NCBI GenBank assembly: GCA_964481145.1
Contig: CAYZTA010000029.1
Coordinates: 5,482-69,481, forward strand
Length of the DNA stretch: 64,000 nucleotides
Source of the DNA: Sandaracinus sp964481145
GTDB lineage: Bacteria > Myxococcota_A > Polyangia > Polyangiales > Sandaracinaceae
Reading direction: 5' to 3'
Part shown: in pieces, positions 1-8,218 of the stretch
Layout of the letters: the number at the start of each line of letters is the position of its first letter
How positions within the stretch are numbered: position 1 is the first letter of the stretch
Made by a program: the position numbers and the translations under genes
Notes under the pieces: model-generated
Databases searched by the model: none
What the model saw: the letters and a program-made list of their open reading frames with translations, nothing else
What the model was told of the DNA's origin: nothing

Positions 1-678
1 GGGTGTGCTGCTCATCGTCGATGCGATCGGGGGCAATGCGGGAGCACGGGGTTCGCCGCGGATCGATACACTTGGAATGGGTCGATCGTCTGCGAAGCGC
101 GTAAAAAAATGGTTCGCGACCACGGCTGGAATGCCAGCGATTTGGAAGTTGCCTCCCGCGAGGCCGCACATCGATGCGATCTTGCCGCTGTCGTGGGCCG
201 CGGTGCCCTGATCGACGCCATGGATGACAGCGACATTCTCATAGAGTTTGTACTCCGGAGCGGCCCAGGCATAGCCCTTGGGGTCATAGGGCCCACCATG
301 CGCGGGATGTCGATTGCTGCTCCATTCATTGTCCGAAGGGCTCTCCCAGTTCCACGTGACCGGGGCACGGATGCGCCGAATCGGAGCGTCCGCGTCGGCC
401 TCGCCGCTGCGATCCAAGTTTTGGACCATCGACAAGTCGTAGAACGTGCGCCGCTCGGGTGGCGGCATGAATCTCGACAACGATCCGTCATAAAAAATCG
501 ACCACAAGAACTCATGATGGATGCCTCCTGGCACCATGATCGTGAGTAGTTTCGTCGGTCGATCGGGGTCGACGGCGGCTCTCGCGGAGCTTGTTCCCAA
601 GAGATTGAAGCGTGAGAGGAGATAGAGCTGAGAGGCTCCGAGACTCGTCGCCAAGAGGCCACGTCGAGAAATCTTCAT
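1..678 (-). CDS. Secreted DUF1552-like protein, C-terminal part outside window
   Basis: The reading frame is open from an ATG at 678 to the window edge, giving 226 residues with no stop, so the gene is cut at its 3' end. The N terminus begins MKISRRGLLATS, a twin-arginine-like signal followed by a hydrophobic stretch, with likely cleavage near residue 34. The body has KLLTIMVPGG near residue 43 and a later HGVDQGTAAHDSG segment. These resemble the DUF1552 (or DUF1501-like) family, whose members are exported, often by Tat, and have no firm biochemical role. It is the last gene of a minus-strand group after two CxxCH proteins, 42 bases after the cytochrome-like gene, and DUF1552 genes commonly sit beside DUF1592/1588/1585 genes. 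A good SD-like GGAGG lies just before the ATG. Family assignment is moderately sure; export is surer. Confidence 0.72.
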   Translation of the reverse strand, partial: MKISRRGLLATSLGASQLYLLSRFNLLGTSSARAAVDPDRPTKLLTIMVPGGIHHEFLWSIFYDGSLSRFMPPPERRTFYDLSMVQNLDRSGEADADAPIRRIRAPVTWNWESPSDNEWSSNRHPAHGGPYDPKGYAWAAPEYKLYENVAVIHGVDQGTAAHDSGKIASMCGLAGGNFQIAGIPAVVANHFFTRFADDRPIPSVSIRGEPRAPALPPIASTMSSTP

Positions 679-720
679 GGGAGGAATCCTTTCGTTCACG
701 AAATCGACGTGATCATTGGA

Positions 721-1725
721 TCAATAAAAAATGAATTTCGGATGGCGGATGAAGAAGGAGCACGTGCCGACCCAGGCGCGTGTCGTTCCAGACTCCATTT
801 CGAGCGGCGCAAAGAGGCCATCGATGATGTGGTCGATCTCCTCGTCGCTCCCGCCCTCGGCAAGGAAGAGAAGATGCCAATTCGCGATCTCCTCGTGCAG
901 CACTTCCCGCTCCGATACCCCTGTGTTGATCGATGCGACCCGGAAGAGGGGATTCCCGCTCTTGGCCAGCGCCAGGCCGCACCAAGCTTGGGAGAGGGGT
1001 ACGATCCCTTGGACGAAGCTCGTGGATACATCGGAGCCGGCGAAGGCTGCGTTGGCTCTGAAATATCCACGGGGAACCGGGGGGCGATCCCCACGGACAG
1101 GGAACCTGTCTTCGCTGCGAGAGGCGAACGCGATGACGCCATAGTCCGGGGCTTCTTGGAAGAAATCTTCGTCCGTCAGCCCGAGAAGCTCGCTCAATCC
1201 GAGCTCGACATGGAGCGCGGAGATTCGTTGGACGCCAGGTGCCGTGGAATCGGGTCGAGTGTTGGCCGATGTGGCTTCGAGATGGATGATCCAATCACGA
1301 ATCTCCTGCATCGTAATGTCAGTCTCACCGCGTCCTGCGAGCTCCGCAAAGGGAGAGCCACTGAGCGGCATTTGGGTGAAGGTGGAGCCGGTGCGCCGGC
1401 CTTCGAGCAGCGCAACGAGGGGGCTGTTCTCGGGGTCACCCGGAGTGACCAACGCCGCGTTGTAAGCGAGCAGTGATTCGAAGGCCTGAATCGACGCAAA
1501 ATAGCCGATCTCGCCATCGTTATGACATCCGGCGCAGTTGCGCTTGAGCCCGTTCCAGACGCGCCAGGTCGCTTCGTTGCTTCCAGGAGGCGGTGGGCAC
1601 TGGGGATTGGACGAACTGGGTGGGGTGATCGCCCTCGGTCCTGCAGGCTCGGCGTTGAGCGCTCCGGTGCACGCGGATGTCATCAGCGCGATGAGGAGCA
1701 TGGATTTTAGGCAGGCGGACGACAT
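721..1725 (-). CDS. c-type cytochrome-like lipoprotein with one CxxCH
   Basis: This 334-residue protein opens with a lipoprotein signal whose likely acylated cysteine is residue 19 (context MTSAC). One heme-binding motif, CAGCH, lies at residues 64-68, inside text typical of planctomycete-type cytochrome domains (KRNCAGCHNDGE, later a QMPLSG segment that may carry a methionine ligand, then a helix around EIRDWIIHLE). The remaining ~180 residues match nothing I recognise and end in an aromatic-rich segment. Its ATG shares one base with the stop of the upstream DUF1588-type gene, so the two are probably translationally coupled. Likely an outer-membrane or periplasmic redox protein; its partner substrate is unknown. 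Nothing in the visible genes names an electron donor. Confidence 0.8.
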   Translation of the reverse strand: MSSACLKSMLLIALMTSACTGALNAEPAGPRAITPPSSSNPQCPPPPGSNEATWRVWNGLKRNCAGCHNDGEIGYFASIQAFESLLAYNAALVTPGDPENSPLVALLEGRRTGSTFTQMPLSGSPFAELAGRGETDITMQEIRDWIIHLEATSANTRPDSTAPGVQRISALHVELGLSELLGLTDEDFFQEAPDYGVIAFASRSEDRFPVRGDRPPVPRGYFRANAAFAGSDVSTSFVQGIVPLSQAWCGLALAKSGNPLFRVASINTGVSEREVLHEEIANWHLLFLAEGGSDEEIDHIIDGLFAPLEMESGTTRAWVGTCSFFIRHPKFIFY

Positions 1726-3542
1726 CAGAAGCCTCCTCGGAATTCCGCGCTCGTCAGGAGGTGGCGAATGAATGGGCGCAATTGCCGATCATGTTCCCGA
1801 AACACCTGGGCCAGCGATTCGAGATAGCCGGACTCGGTGGTCGGATTGATGTCGCGTCCGATGACTTGCTCATGCAAGCGCCGCACGGCGCATCGATCGA
1901 AGAGCCCGGAGTTGATAATCAACTTGGCGAACCCGAGGGGGCCCACCGTGCCGTCGCTGATTTGTCCGTAGAGAGTTTGATCGGGAGGGAGGAAATCGAT
2001 CCATCTCGACTCCGGATTCATTTCAGCGATCTCTTCACTGACGGGCGTCATTTTCGTTTCGGGCGCCCACAGCCGTGCCATGCGCTCGAAAGGATCACCG
2101 CCAAAGGGATAGCGTTGTGTGTGCCACCCTGCGTGATGTGAAGTGCCTACGCCCAAGATGTCCAAGCGACCGCCGACACGCATGAACCTGCGGAAGTGAA
2201 TCGACGCAGGATCGATGCGGGTGTGGCAGTACATGCAATTCCCACCTGTCGCGGGATCGTTCGTGTAGAGATCGAATTCCGCGTCGGCGGGGGGAGGGAC
2301 GAAATTCTCACACGCGAACATCTCGAGAAACCGCGCTCCACGAATTCGCTCACGCGTGAGGGCGCCCAAGGTGCCGGGCATCGTGAGCACTCCTGCGGCG
2401 GGGATCCCGCGCATCGTGCCGGACGCCTCGGTGCGAGGATCGAAATGATAGTCGCGATCGGCGAGGAGATAGGGGTTCCGAGTTGGAATCTCGAACTCGC
2501 TCCACGCCCAAGGGTCGGTGGGTTCGTGATGGGGGTCGGTGGGTGAAGTCCAACGACTCGAGCGCCACCAACTTTGATCTCCATCGAGCTCGGTCGCGCC
2601 CAGCCGGCGCGCAAAGCGCACGTAGTTCGACTGGACCTTGACGGGGCCTACCGAGTAGGTGCTCGTGATGAGATCGGTCAGCGGGCGATCATGCCACGCG
2701 ATGTGTGCGAACAATCGTGCGGCTTCCTCCTGTGCGAGCCGACGATTCCCCTGCGGGTTGCCCGAGATGAACTCCGGCCATTGCGCTAGATCGCCGCGGA
2801 ACGAGGGGTTACAAAAGGTGAGGTTGGGTCCGCATCCGCATGGACGATGGCGCTCGGGAGCGAATGCGGCGTTCATTTGAGCGCCGCAATCCGTGCCATT
2901 CAATGTGATGCGGTCGTCACCCGCGTGGCCGACCACTTCGACCGTCGTGCCTTCGGCCCACCATGGTTCGACCGTTCGAACCACCGCGGTCGATCCATCT
3001 GCGTTGAGCCCATTGCAGGGCTGCATGTTGTCGTAGACGTTGGGGGAGGCCCAGCGCCCTGCGTGCATGGTATCGCCGGGGCAGCGCATGATCGGTTGTT
3101 GCTGCACGAGGAAGTATTCCGGCACGTCGGCAGCGTTCGGAACGTAGGGGATCGACATCCATCGACGGCCCAACTCGAACATGGAATCGTAGAACTGAGG
3201 GTCCGCAAGGAGTCGGTCGGCTGCTGTGGCGAGCCAGGTTTCTTGAGCCGCAGGGTCGAGCTCTCGAAGTTCACGTAGATCATCGAACTCCGGCAAACGA
3301 TCGGAGAGTGCGATCGTCATTCGGCGGAGTTGTCGAGTGGCCGACATCTCCGGAGGCGGAGGTCGTGTGCCTCCATCCGCCTCGTTTGTCATACATGCAG
3401 CATCCGACGTCCCCGCATTCACCGAGAACTCGGTGCACGCAGGGATCAACAACAAAATCAATGGAATCGAAGCGGTAATCCCCCTTGACCTCGTCGAGCA
3501 TGTAAAAGATGCATCTCGGACCGAAGAGAGAAGTTGGCGCAT
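1725..3542 (-). CDS. DUF1592/DUF1588/DUF1585-type secreted protein with CxxCH
   Basis: The 605-residue product has a lipoprotein signal (IPAC, cysteine 36). From N to C it shows a DUF1592-like helical region (LAQEEAARLFAHIAWHDRPL), a DUF1588-like block with GTLGALTRERIRGARF followed by the heme motif CMYCH and TRIDP, and a DUF1585-like tail (FDRCAVRRLHEQVIGRD, then a repeated-helix end). This domain set is known from planctomycetes and myxobacteria and is usually paired with a DUF1552 protein, as here; its biochemical function is not established. It is the first gene of a three-gene minus operon and overlaps the next start by one base (TGATG). The start ATG at 3542 faces rlmN across a short AT-rich region. 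Confident in the family, not in a role. Confidence 0.88.
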   Translation of the reverse strand: MRQLLSSVRDASFTCSTRSRGITASIPLILLLIPACTEFSVNAGTSDAACMTNEADGGTRPPPPEMSATRQLRRMTIALSDRLPEFDDLRELRELDPAAQETWLATAADRLLADPQFYDSMFELGRRWMSIPYVPNAADVPEYFLVQQQPIMRCPGDTMHAGRWASPNVYDNMQPCNGLNADGSTAVVRTVEPWWAEGTTVEVVGHAGDDRITLNGTDCGAQMNAAFAPERHRPCGCGPNLTFCNPSFRGDLAQWPEFISGNPQGNRRLAQEEAARLFAHIAWHDRPLTDLITSTYSVGPVKVQSNYVRFARRLGATELDGDQSWWRSSRWTSPTDPHHEPTDPWAWSEFEIPTRNPYLLADRDYHFDPRTEASGTMRGIPAAGVLTMPGTLGALTRERIRGARFLEMFACENFVPPPADAEFDLYTNDPATGGNCMYCHTRIDPASIHFRRFMRVGGRLDILGVGTSHHAGWHTQRYPFGGDPFERMARLWAPETKMTPVSEEIAEMNPESRWIDFLPPDQTLYGQISDGTVGPLGFAKLIINSGLFDRCAVRRLHEQVIGRDINPTTESGYLESLAQVFREHDRQLRPFIRHLLTSAEFRGGF

Positions 3543-3568
3543 GATCTTTATTAAATGGCATCAATGTG

Positions 3569-3586
3569 TTGGTTTTCTCAAACCAA
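3569..3586. promoter_or_regulatory. Inverted repeat in the divergent rlmN / DUF1588 intergenic region
   Basis: The 122-base gap 3543-3664 is noticeably AT-rich compared with its surroundings. It holds a perfect 7-base inverted repeat, TTGGTTT and AAACCAA around TCTC. On the minus strand a TTTAAT element lies about 10 bases before the 3542 start, which could be a -10 box or simply the 5' leader. The repeat could be an operator or a short hairpin in the leader of the secreted operon. No regulator is evident. Confidence 0.4.
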
Positions 3587-3664
3587 AATCAACAATTTCC
3601 TTCTTTTCAAACGGACAATGTGTGCTCCGCTCTCACGTCCTTCCATCGAGGCACTCGGTGAACG

Positions 3665-4753
3665 ATGCGCTCCGTGTTGCATGAATCGAACTTTCTTCCG
3701 GCTCCGGAACCTGTCGGACGACCGTCGGTGTGGTCGCTTCTGCCCGATGATCTCGTTCGACTCGGACATTCTGGATCTGGAGAACAACTCTTCTCGCGGA
3801 TTCAGCGCATTTCCACGTGGAGCTCCGAGGGGCCCAGTGTGGGGCGTTCGGGGCGCGCCGTTCTCGAAGGCTGTGATGTTCGATTGCCGCGCATCGTCGA
3901 GAGGCATCCGTCGGAGGATGGCTCGACACGGGTGGTGATGGAGACGTTCGATGGCCATCGAATCGAAGCCGTGCACATGCCGCGCGCGGTGAAGAATCCA
4001 CGCGTGACTTTTTGTGTGTCATCGCAGATCGGCTGCGCGATGGGTTGTACTTTTTGTGCGACGGGGACGATGGGGATCGTTCGCAATCTGAGCGCGGGTG
4101 AGATCGTGGGTCAGGTGCTCGCGCTCATGCGCGCTCTTGGGCCGGACAAGGGCCATGGGCTCAATCTCGTGTTCATGGGGATGGGGGAGCCTCTACACAA
4201 TTTCGATCACGTGGCGCGCGCCATCGAAGTGTTGTGTCATCCGATGGGCGTCGGGATGAGCGCGAATCGCATCACGGTGTCGACCTCGGGGCTCGTACCA
4301 GGCATCGAGCGATTGGCCAAGCTCTCGGTGAGGCCGCTTCTCGCGCTGTCGCTCAACGCCACGACCGATGAGAAGCGTTCCAGCATCATGCCGGTGAATC
4401 GGGCGTTCGGGCTGGAGCGCTTGAAGCAAGCGTTGGAAGCTTATCCGCTGCGGCATGGCGAAAAGATGTTGATCGAGTACGTCCTTCTCGAGGGGGTGAA
4501 CGATACGCTCGAGGACGCAGAGCGGCTCGCGGCTTTCGTGCGGGGTGTTCGACACAATGTGAACTTGATTCCGTTGAACGAACACGCGAGCACGTCTTTT
4601 CGTGCGCCGAAGAGTGAGTGGGTTCTGCGTTTTGCGAAGCGAGTGACGCACCTCGGTTGCTTCTGCACTGTGCGCGCGAACCGTGGCCGCGATGTGCGCG
4701 GTGCATGCGGTCAGTTGGTGCAAGTGAGCAGGTCCCGTTCGACGAATCTGTGA
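3665..4753 (+). CDS. rlmN: 23S rRNA (adenine-C2)-methyltransferase RlmN
   Basis: This 362-residue radical SAM enzyme methylates C2 of adenine 2503 in 23S rRNA and, in this family, A37 of some tRNAs. The 4Fe-4S cluster motif CxxxCxxC is at residues 124-131 (CAMGCTFC), followed by ATGTMG. GMGEPLHN lies in the SAM-binding region, and the catalytic C-terminal cysteine is Cys348 in the context GACGQL; the second mechanistic cysteine is probably Cys117. Length is normal for the family. The N-terminal ~100 residues are less conserved, as usual. The ATG at 3665 has no strong SD. The stop is followed within ten bases by the next gene, so the two may be cotranscribed, though their jobs look unrelated. 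Confidence 0.96.
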   Translation: MRSVLHESNFLPAPEPVGRPSVWSLLPDDLVRLGHSGSGEQLFSRIQRISTWSSEGPSVGRSGRAVLEGCDVRLPRIVERHPSEDGSTRVVMETFDGHRIEAVHMPRAVKNPRVTFCVSSQIGCAMGCTFCATGTMGIVRNLSAGEIVGQVLALMRALGPDKGHGLNLVFMGMGEPLHNFDHVARAIEVLCHPMGVGMSANRITVSTSGLVPGIERLAKLSVRPLLALSLNATTDEKRSSIMPVNRAFGLERLKQALEAYPLRHGEKMLIEYVLLEGVNDTLEDAERLAAFVRGVRHNVNLIPLNEHASTSFRAPKSEWVLRFAKRVTHLGCFCTVRANRGRDVRGACGQLVQVSRSRSTNL

Positions 4754-4762
4754 TTGCGCTCT

Positions 4763-7198
4763 ATGAGAGGGCGAGTGGAGAAAGACGAAGGTGTGGCGTC
4801 GCGCCGCGCGCGATGGCAGGGGCCCATCTTGGGTCTCGCGTCGGTGCGACTCGCGTGGGGTGTGGGCATTCTTCTGGCGATCGCGTTCGCTTCGCTTTCG
4901 CCGTTGATTGGCGTACCTGGACCGGAGAGCGCACTCATTCTGGGAGTGGCTCTGACGCCTTTCGTGGCGGCTGCCGGGGCACGGATTGCCATTGCCGCAC
5001 GCACGCACCCCGTCTCACGCACAGGAGAGCTCCTCGAGCGTGGGCTCGCCGTGGCGATGGGTGCAGTGGTGCTGCCGACGCTCGTTCTCGCTCTGAACGG
5101 CATGCGCGTGCCGTGGTGTACGCCTTGGGAAGGATTTGCGTTCATCGTGCTGGGTCCGCTGGCGGGCGCGGTGCTTGCGGCGATGGTGGGTGTGGCGGTC
5201 GGGACGATGGTGCGAGGACCGCGGATTGCGACGATGCTCGCCACGGCATTTCCAATCGTTGCGACACTGGCGTCGTTTGGGCTGCTCTATTGTACGCCCG
5301 CGATCTTCGCGTACGGACATTTCTTTGGATATTACCCAGGGACGCTCTACGACGCAGATGTCGCGATCGAAGCGCCATATTTGACGTTTCGTGCCCTCTC
5401 TCTGACGCAGATGGGCGCGATCGTCGCGTGGATTCTCGCGACGGTCGATCCTGCAACCGCGCGGATGTCGTTCCGACGGGCGATGGAGCACCGAGGAACG
5501 CTCGTCGTGATGGCAGCGCTGTGGGGAGTGGCGTTCGTGGGCGAGTTGCGCGCGACCGATCTGCGTCATCGCAGCACGGCGGGATCGATCGAGGAGTACC
5601 TCGGAACGACGCTTCACGGGCAATACTGCGATGCGGTCGTGCCGCGCGAGCTTCCTCGTGAGCGCGGCTTACGCCTTCGCGATGATTGTGATTTGCGCGT
5701 GATGCAGATGTCCGATGCGCTCGGCGTGCACCCACCGGAGCGCGTGTCTGCGTTCTTTTTTCGCAGCACCAGCGAAAAACGCGAGCTCATGGGCGCGAGC
5801 CACACCTACATCGCCAAGCCGTGGCGGCGCGAAGTGTATCTTCAGATCGATGCGTGGCCTCATCCGGTGCTCGCGCATGAGATCGTGCATGTCGTCGCAG
5901 GTGAAGTGGGGGTGGGTCCGTTCAAAATTTCTGGAAGCGTCGGCGGTTGGCTTCCATCGGCAGGCATCATCGAGGGGCTCGCGGTGGCTCTTGCGTGGGA
6001 GGAGCGGGACGGTTTGACGCCACATCAATGGGCCCGCGCGATGATGGCGCTCGAACAGATGCCGTCGATCGAGAGCACCGAAGGGCTCGGGTTTTTGCTT
6101 CAGCCTGCGAGCCGCGCATACGTGACATCAGGCTCGTTCATGCGTTGGATTCTCGATACGCGCGGACCCGAGATCGTGCGTGAGATCTACCGCCGTGGCG
6201 ATTACGCAGGTCCGCTCGAGACGAGTTTGTCCGAAGCAGAGGCGGAATGGCGTGCGTGGCTCGAGCGCGAAGTTCCGCTGCCTCCCGAAGCGCTCGCGAT
6301 GGCGGAAGCGCGTTTCGATCGGCCCGCGATCTTCTCACAGGTGTGTCCGCACACGGTCGCGGCGTTGATGGAAGAGGTGTCGGGAGATCTCGCGGCGGGA
6401 GACGATGCGCATGCGGCACAAACTTGCGAGCGCGTGCTCGACATCGATCCGAACGATACACGCGCGCGCGCTTGGTTTGCGGTGTCTCTCGCGCGGCAAG
6501 GAGAGTTCGAGCGTGCACGACGTGAGCTCGATCGATTGATCGGGCCGCCGAGCGCAGCACGGCCGGTGATACGTGCGGCGCGTCAGGGCATCGCAGATGC
6601 CCTTTGGTCGCGTGGTCATTTGGAGGAAGCCGCGACGATGTATCGTGCTCTTCTCGATGAGCCGCTGGGCGATGAAGAAGCGCGGCAGATCGAAGTACGT
6701 CTTTTGGCTGTCGAGAGCGGGGCTCTCGAGAGGATGCAGCTGCAACAGCTGTTTGCACCGCCGCGCGAGATGCAGTCGGATGGTGTGACGGCGATGCAGG
6801 CGATGGGTCGGCTTCGTGAGCTGCGCACAGATGGGCTTGGCTCGTATCTCGAAGCGCGACAGATGATTGCGCGCGAGCGCTTCGACCTCGCGAAGACGGC
6901 GCTCGCCGAGATGGAGGCGCGAGGTTTGCCGAGTGAGCGCATGGGGCGCGAGGCGCGGCGCATGCGGGCGATGGCCATGTTCGGGGTGGGTGAGCGCGCA
7001 CAGTCTCGCGCTCTTTGGCGCGAGATTTTTCACGATGCCCGTTCGACCGAAGCGGCGCGCGTGGAGGCGCTCGATTGGCTGGATCGGATCGAACGAGCGG
7101 GGCCATTGCCCGACATCGAAGATCGAGATGTCACCGAAGTTCCAAACCCGCAACCTTTGCCCGCTCCCGCGCCCGCGCCTTTGCCTGTGGCAGGATGA
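4763..7198 (+). CDS. Polytopic membrane protein with HExxH peptidase-like domain and TPR tail
   Basis: About 811 residues. The first ~265 hold some six to seven hydrophobic segments, consistent with a multi-span inner-membrane anchor. A soluble part follows with LAHEIVHVVAGE, giving HEIVH at residues 372-376 and a glutamate about 28 residues later in GIIEGLA (residue 404). That spacing fits gluzincin zinc peptidases of the peptidase-MA type. The C-terminal ~300 residues are helical with TPR-like repeats (DPNDTRARAWFAVSLARQGE and others). It ends in a proline-rich tail. I chose ATG 4763; a TTG at 4754 immediately after the rlmN stop is possible. It lies 4 bases before a phosphoesterase lipoprotein gene. 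The peptidase call rests on the motif only, and no substrate is suggested by context. Confidence 0.82.
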   Translation: MRGRVEKDEGVASRRARWQGPILGLASVRLAWGVGILLAIAFASLSPLIGVPGPESALILGVALTPFVAAAGARIAIAARTHPVSRTGELLERGLAVAMGAVVLPTLVLALNGMRVPWCTPWEGFAFIVLGPLAGAVLAAMVGVAVGTMVRGPRIATMLATAFPIVATLASFGLLYCTPAIFAYGHFFGYYPGTLYDADVAIEAPYLTFRALSLTQMGAIVAWILATVDPATARMSFRRAMEHRGTLVVMAALWGVAFVGELRATDLRHRSTAGSIEEYLGTTLHGQYCDAVVPRELPRERGLRLRDDCDLRVMQMSDALGVHPPERVSAFFFRSTSEKRELMGASHTYIAKPWRREVYLQIDAWPHPVLAHEIVHVVAGEVGVGPFKISGSVGGWLPSAGIIEGLAVALAWEERDGLTPHQWARAMMALEQMPSIESTEGLGFLLQPASRAYVTSGSFMRWILDTRGPEIVREIYRRGDYAGPLETSLSEAEAEWRAWLEREVPLPPEALAMAEARFDRPAIFSQVCPHTVAALMEEVSGDLAAGDDAHAAQTCERVLDIDPNDTRARAWFAVSLARQGEFERARRELDRLIGPPSAARPVIRAARQGIADALWSRGHLEEAATMYRALLDEPLGDEEARQIEVRLLAVESGALERMQLQQLFAPPREMQSDGVTAMQAMGRLRELRTDGLGSYLEARQMIARERFDLAKTALAEMEARGLPSERMGREARRMRAMAMFGVGERAQSRALWREIFHDARSTEAARVEALDWLDRIERAGPLPDIEDRDVTEVPNPQPLPAPAPAPLPVAG

Positions 7199-7202
7199 AG
7201 TG

Positions 7203-8180
7203 ATGAGCTTTCGGCGAATCATGCCTTTTGTGCTGATTTTGGGTGCCTTCTCGCTCATCGCGTGTTCGGAGGGATCGCGTGCGCGCGAGCCTTCTTCCCG
7301 TGTGTCGCGTGAGGCGTCTGCTCCATCGCCGTTGCCCCCTTCGAGATATCCACCGCCGCCACGTCTCGTTGCCATAGGTGATGTGCATGGCGACCTCGAC
7401 TCCTTTCTGAGTGCGCTTCGTGTGGCAGGTGCGATCGACACCGCGAATCATTGGAGCGGTGGTGGGTTGTGGGTCGTTCAAGTCGGTGATTTGCTCGATC
7501 GCGGTGAACAAGAAGACGAAGTTCTCGCGCTCGTTTCGCGTCTCGAGCGCGAGGCGCAGGCGGCAGGGGGTCGTTTCATCGCCATTCATGGCAATCACGA
7601 GCTCATGAACGCGCAGGGAGATTTTCGATATGTGATGCAGGATGGCTTCGACGATTTTGCATCGTATGCGCGACAAGCCCCACCCGCATTGCGACGTGCG
7701 GAGATTCCTCCGCGCATGCTTGGGCGTGCGGTTGCATTTGCGCCTGGAGGGCCCATCGCGCGCGAGCTTGCGGCGCGCAATACGGTCGTTGTCGTTGGGG
7801 ACACCGTGTTCGTGCATGGAGGGCTCGACCCCACGCTGCTCAGCCGTGGGATCGACGTGATCAACCGTGAAGTGCGCGCGTTTTTGCTTGGAGAAGCGCC
7901 GCTTCCGCCTGCTCTCGCGGGTGAGAACAGCCCGGTGTGGCACCGCGGTTTCGCGCTCTCTGACGATGAAGAGACGTGCGCGATGCTTGCCGAGACGCTC
8001 TCTCGTGTGGGGGCGAGACGCATGGTGATCGGACACACGGTGCAGCGTGACGGCATCGAATCGGGATGTGGTGGCCGCGTGTGGCGCGTCGATGTGGGGC
8101 TTGCGCGCCACTACGGCGGCCCGATCGAGGTGCTCGAAATCGAGGGGGAACACGTGGAGGTACTCGCCGCCGATCGTTGA
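7203..8180 (+). CDS. Calcineurin-like metallophosphoesterase lipoprotein
   Basis: The 325-residue protein starts with a lipoprotein signal (SLIAC, Cys21), then a proline/serine-rich linker to about residue 52. The catalytic domain has GDVHG at 59-63, GDLLDRG at 95-101 and GNHE at 130-133, with a later GHTVQ, which are the metal-ligand motifs of the PPP-like metallophosphoesterase family. These enzymes use a bimetal centre to hydrolyse phosphoesters; the substrate cannot be read here. A long insert around residues 135-195 separates the third motif from the C-terminal half. The ATG is 4 bases after the preceding stop (TGAAGTGATG), suggesting an operon. The longer upstream reading frame overlaps the previous gene and lacks the signal peptide logic, so I reject it. 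Probably periplasmic or outer-membrane anchored. Confidence 0.9.
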   Translation: MSFRRIMPFVLILGAFSLIACSEGSRAREPSSRVSREASAPSPLPPSRYPPPPRLVAIGDVHGDLDSFLSALRVAGAIDTANHWSGGGLWVVQVGDLLDRGEQEDEVLALVSRLEREAQAAGGRFIAIHGNHELMNAQGDFRYVMQDGFDDFASYARQAPPALRRAEIPPRMLGRAVAFAPGGPIARELAARNTVVVVGDTVFVHGGLDPTLLSRGIDVINREVRAFLLGEAPLPPALAGENSPVWHRGFALSDDEETCAMLAETLSRVGARRMVIGHTVQRDGIESGCGGRVWRVDVGLARHYGGPIEVLEIEGEHVEVLAADR

Positions 8181-8218
8181 CGCACGCTTCACGTGCGAAC
8201 GCATGTACACTCCGGCAC

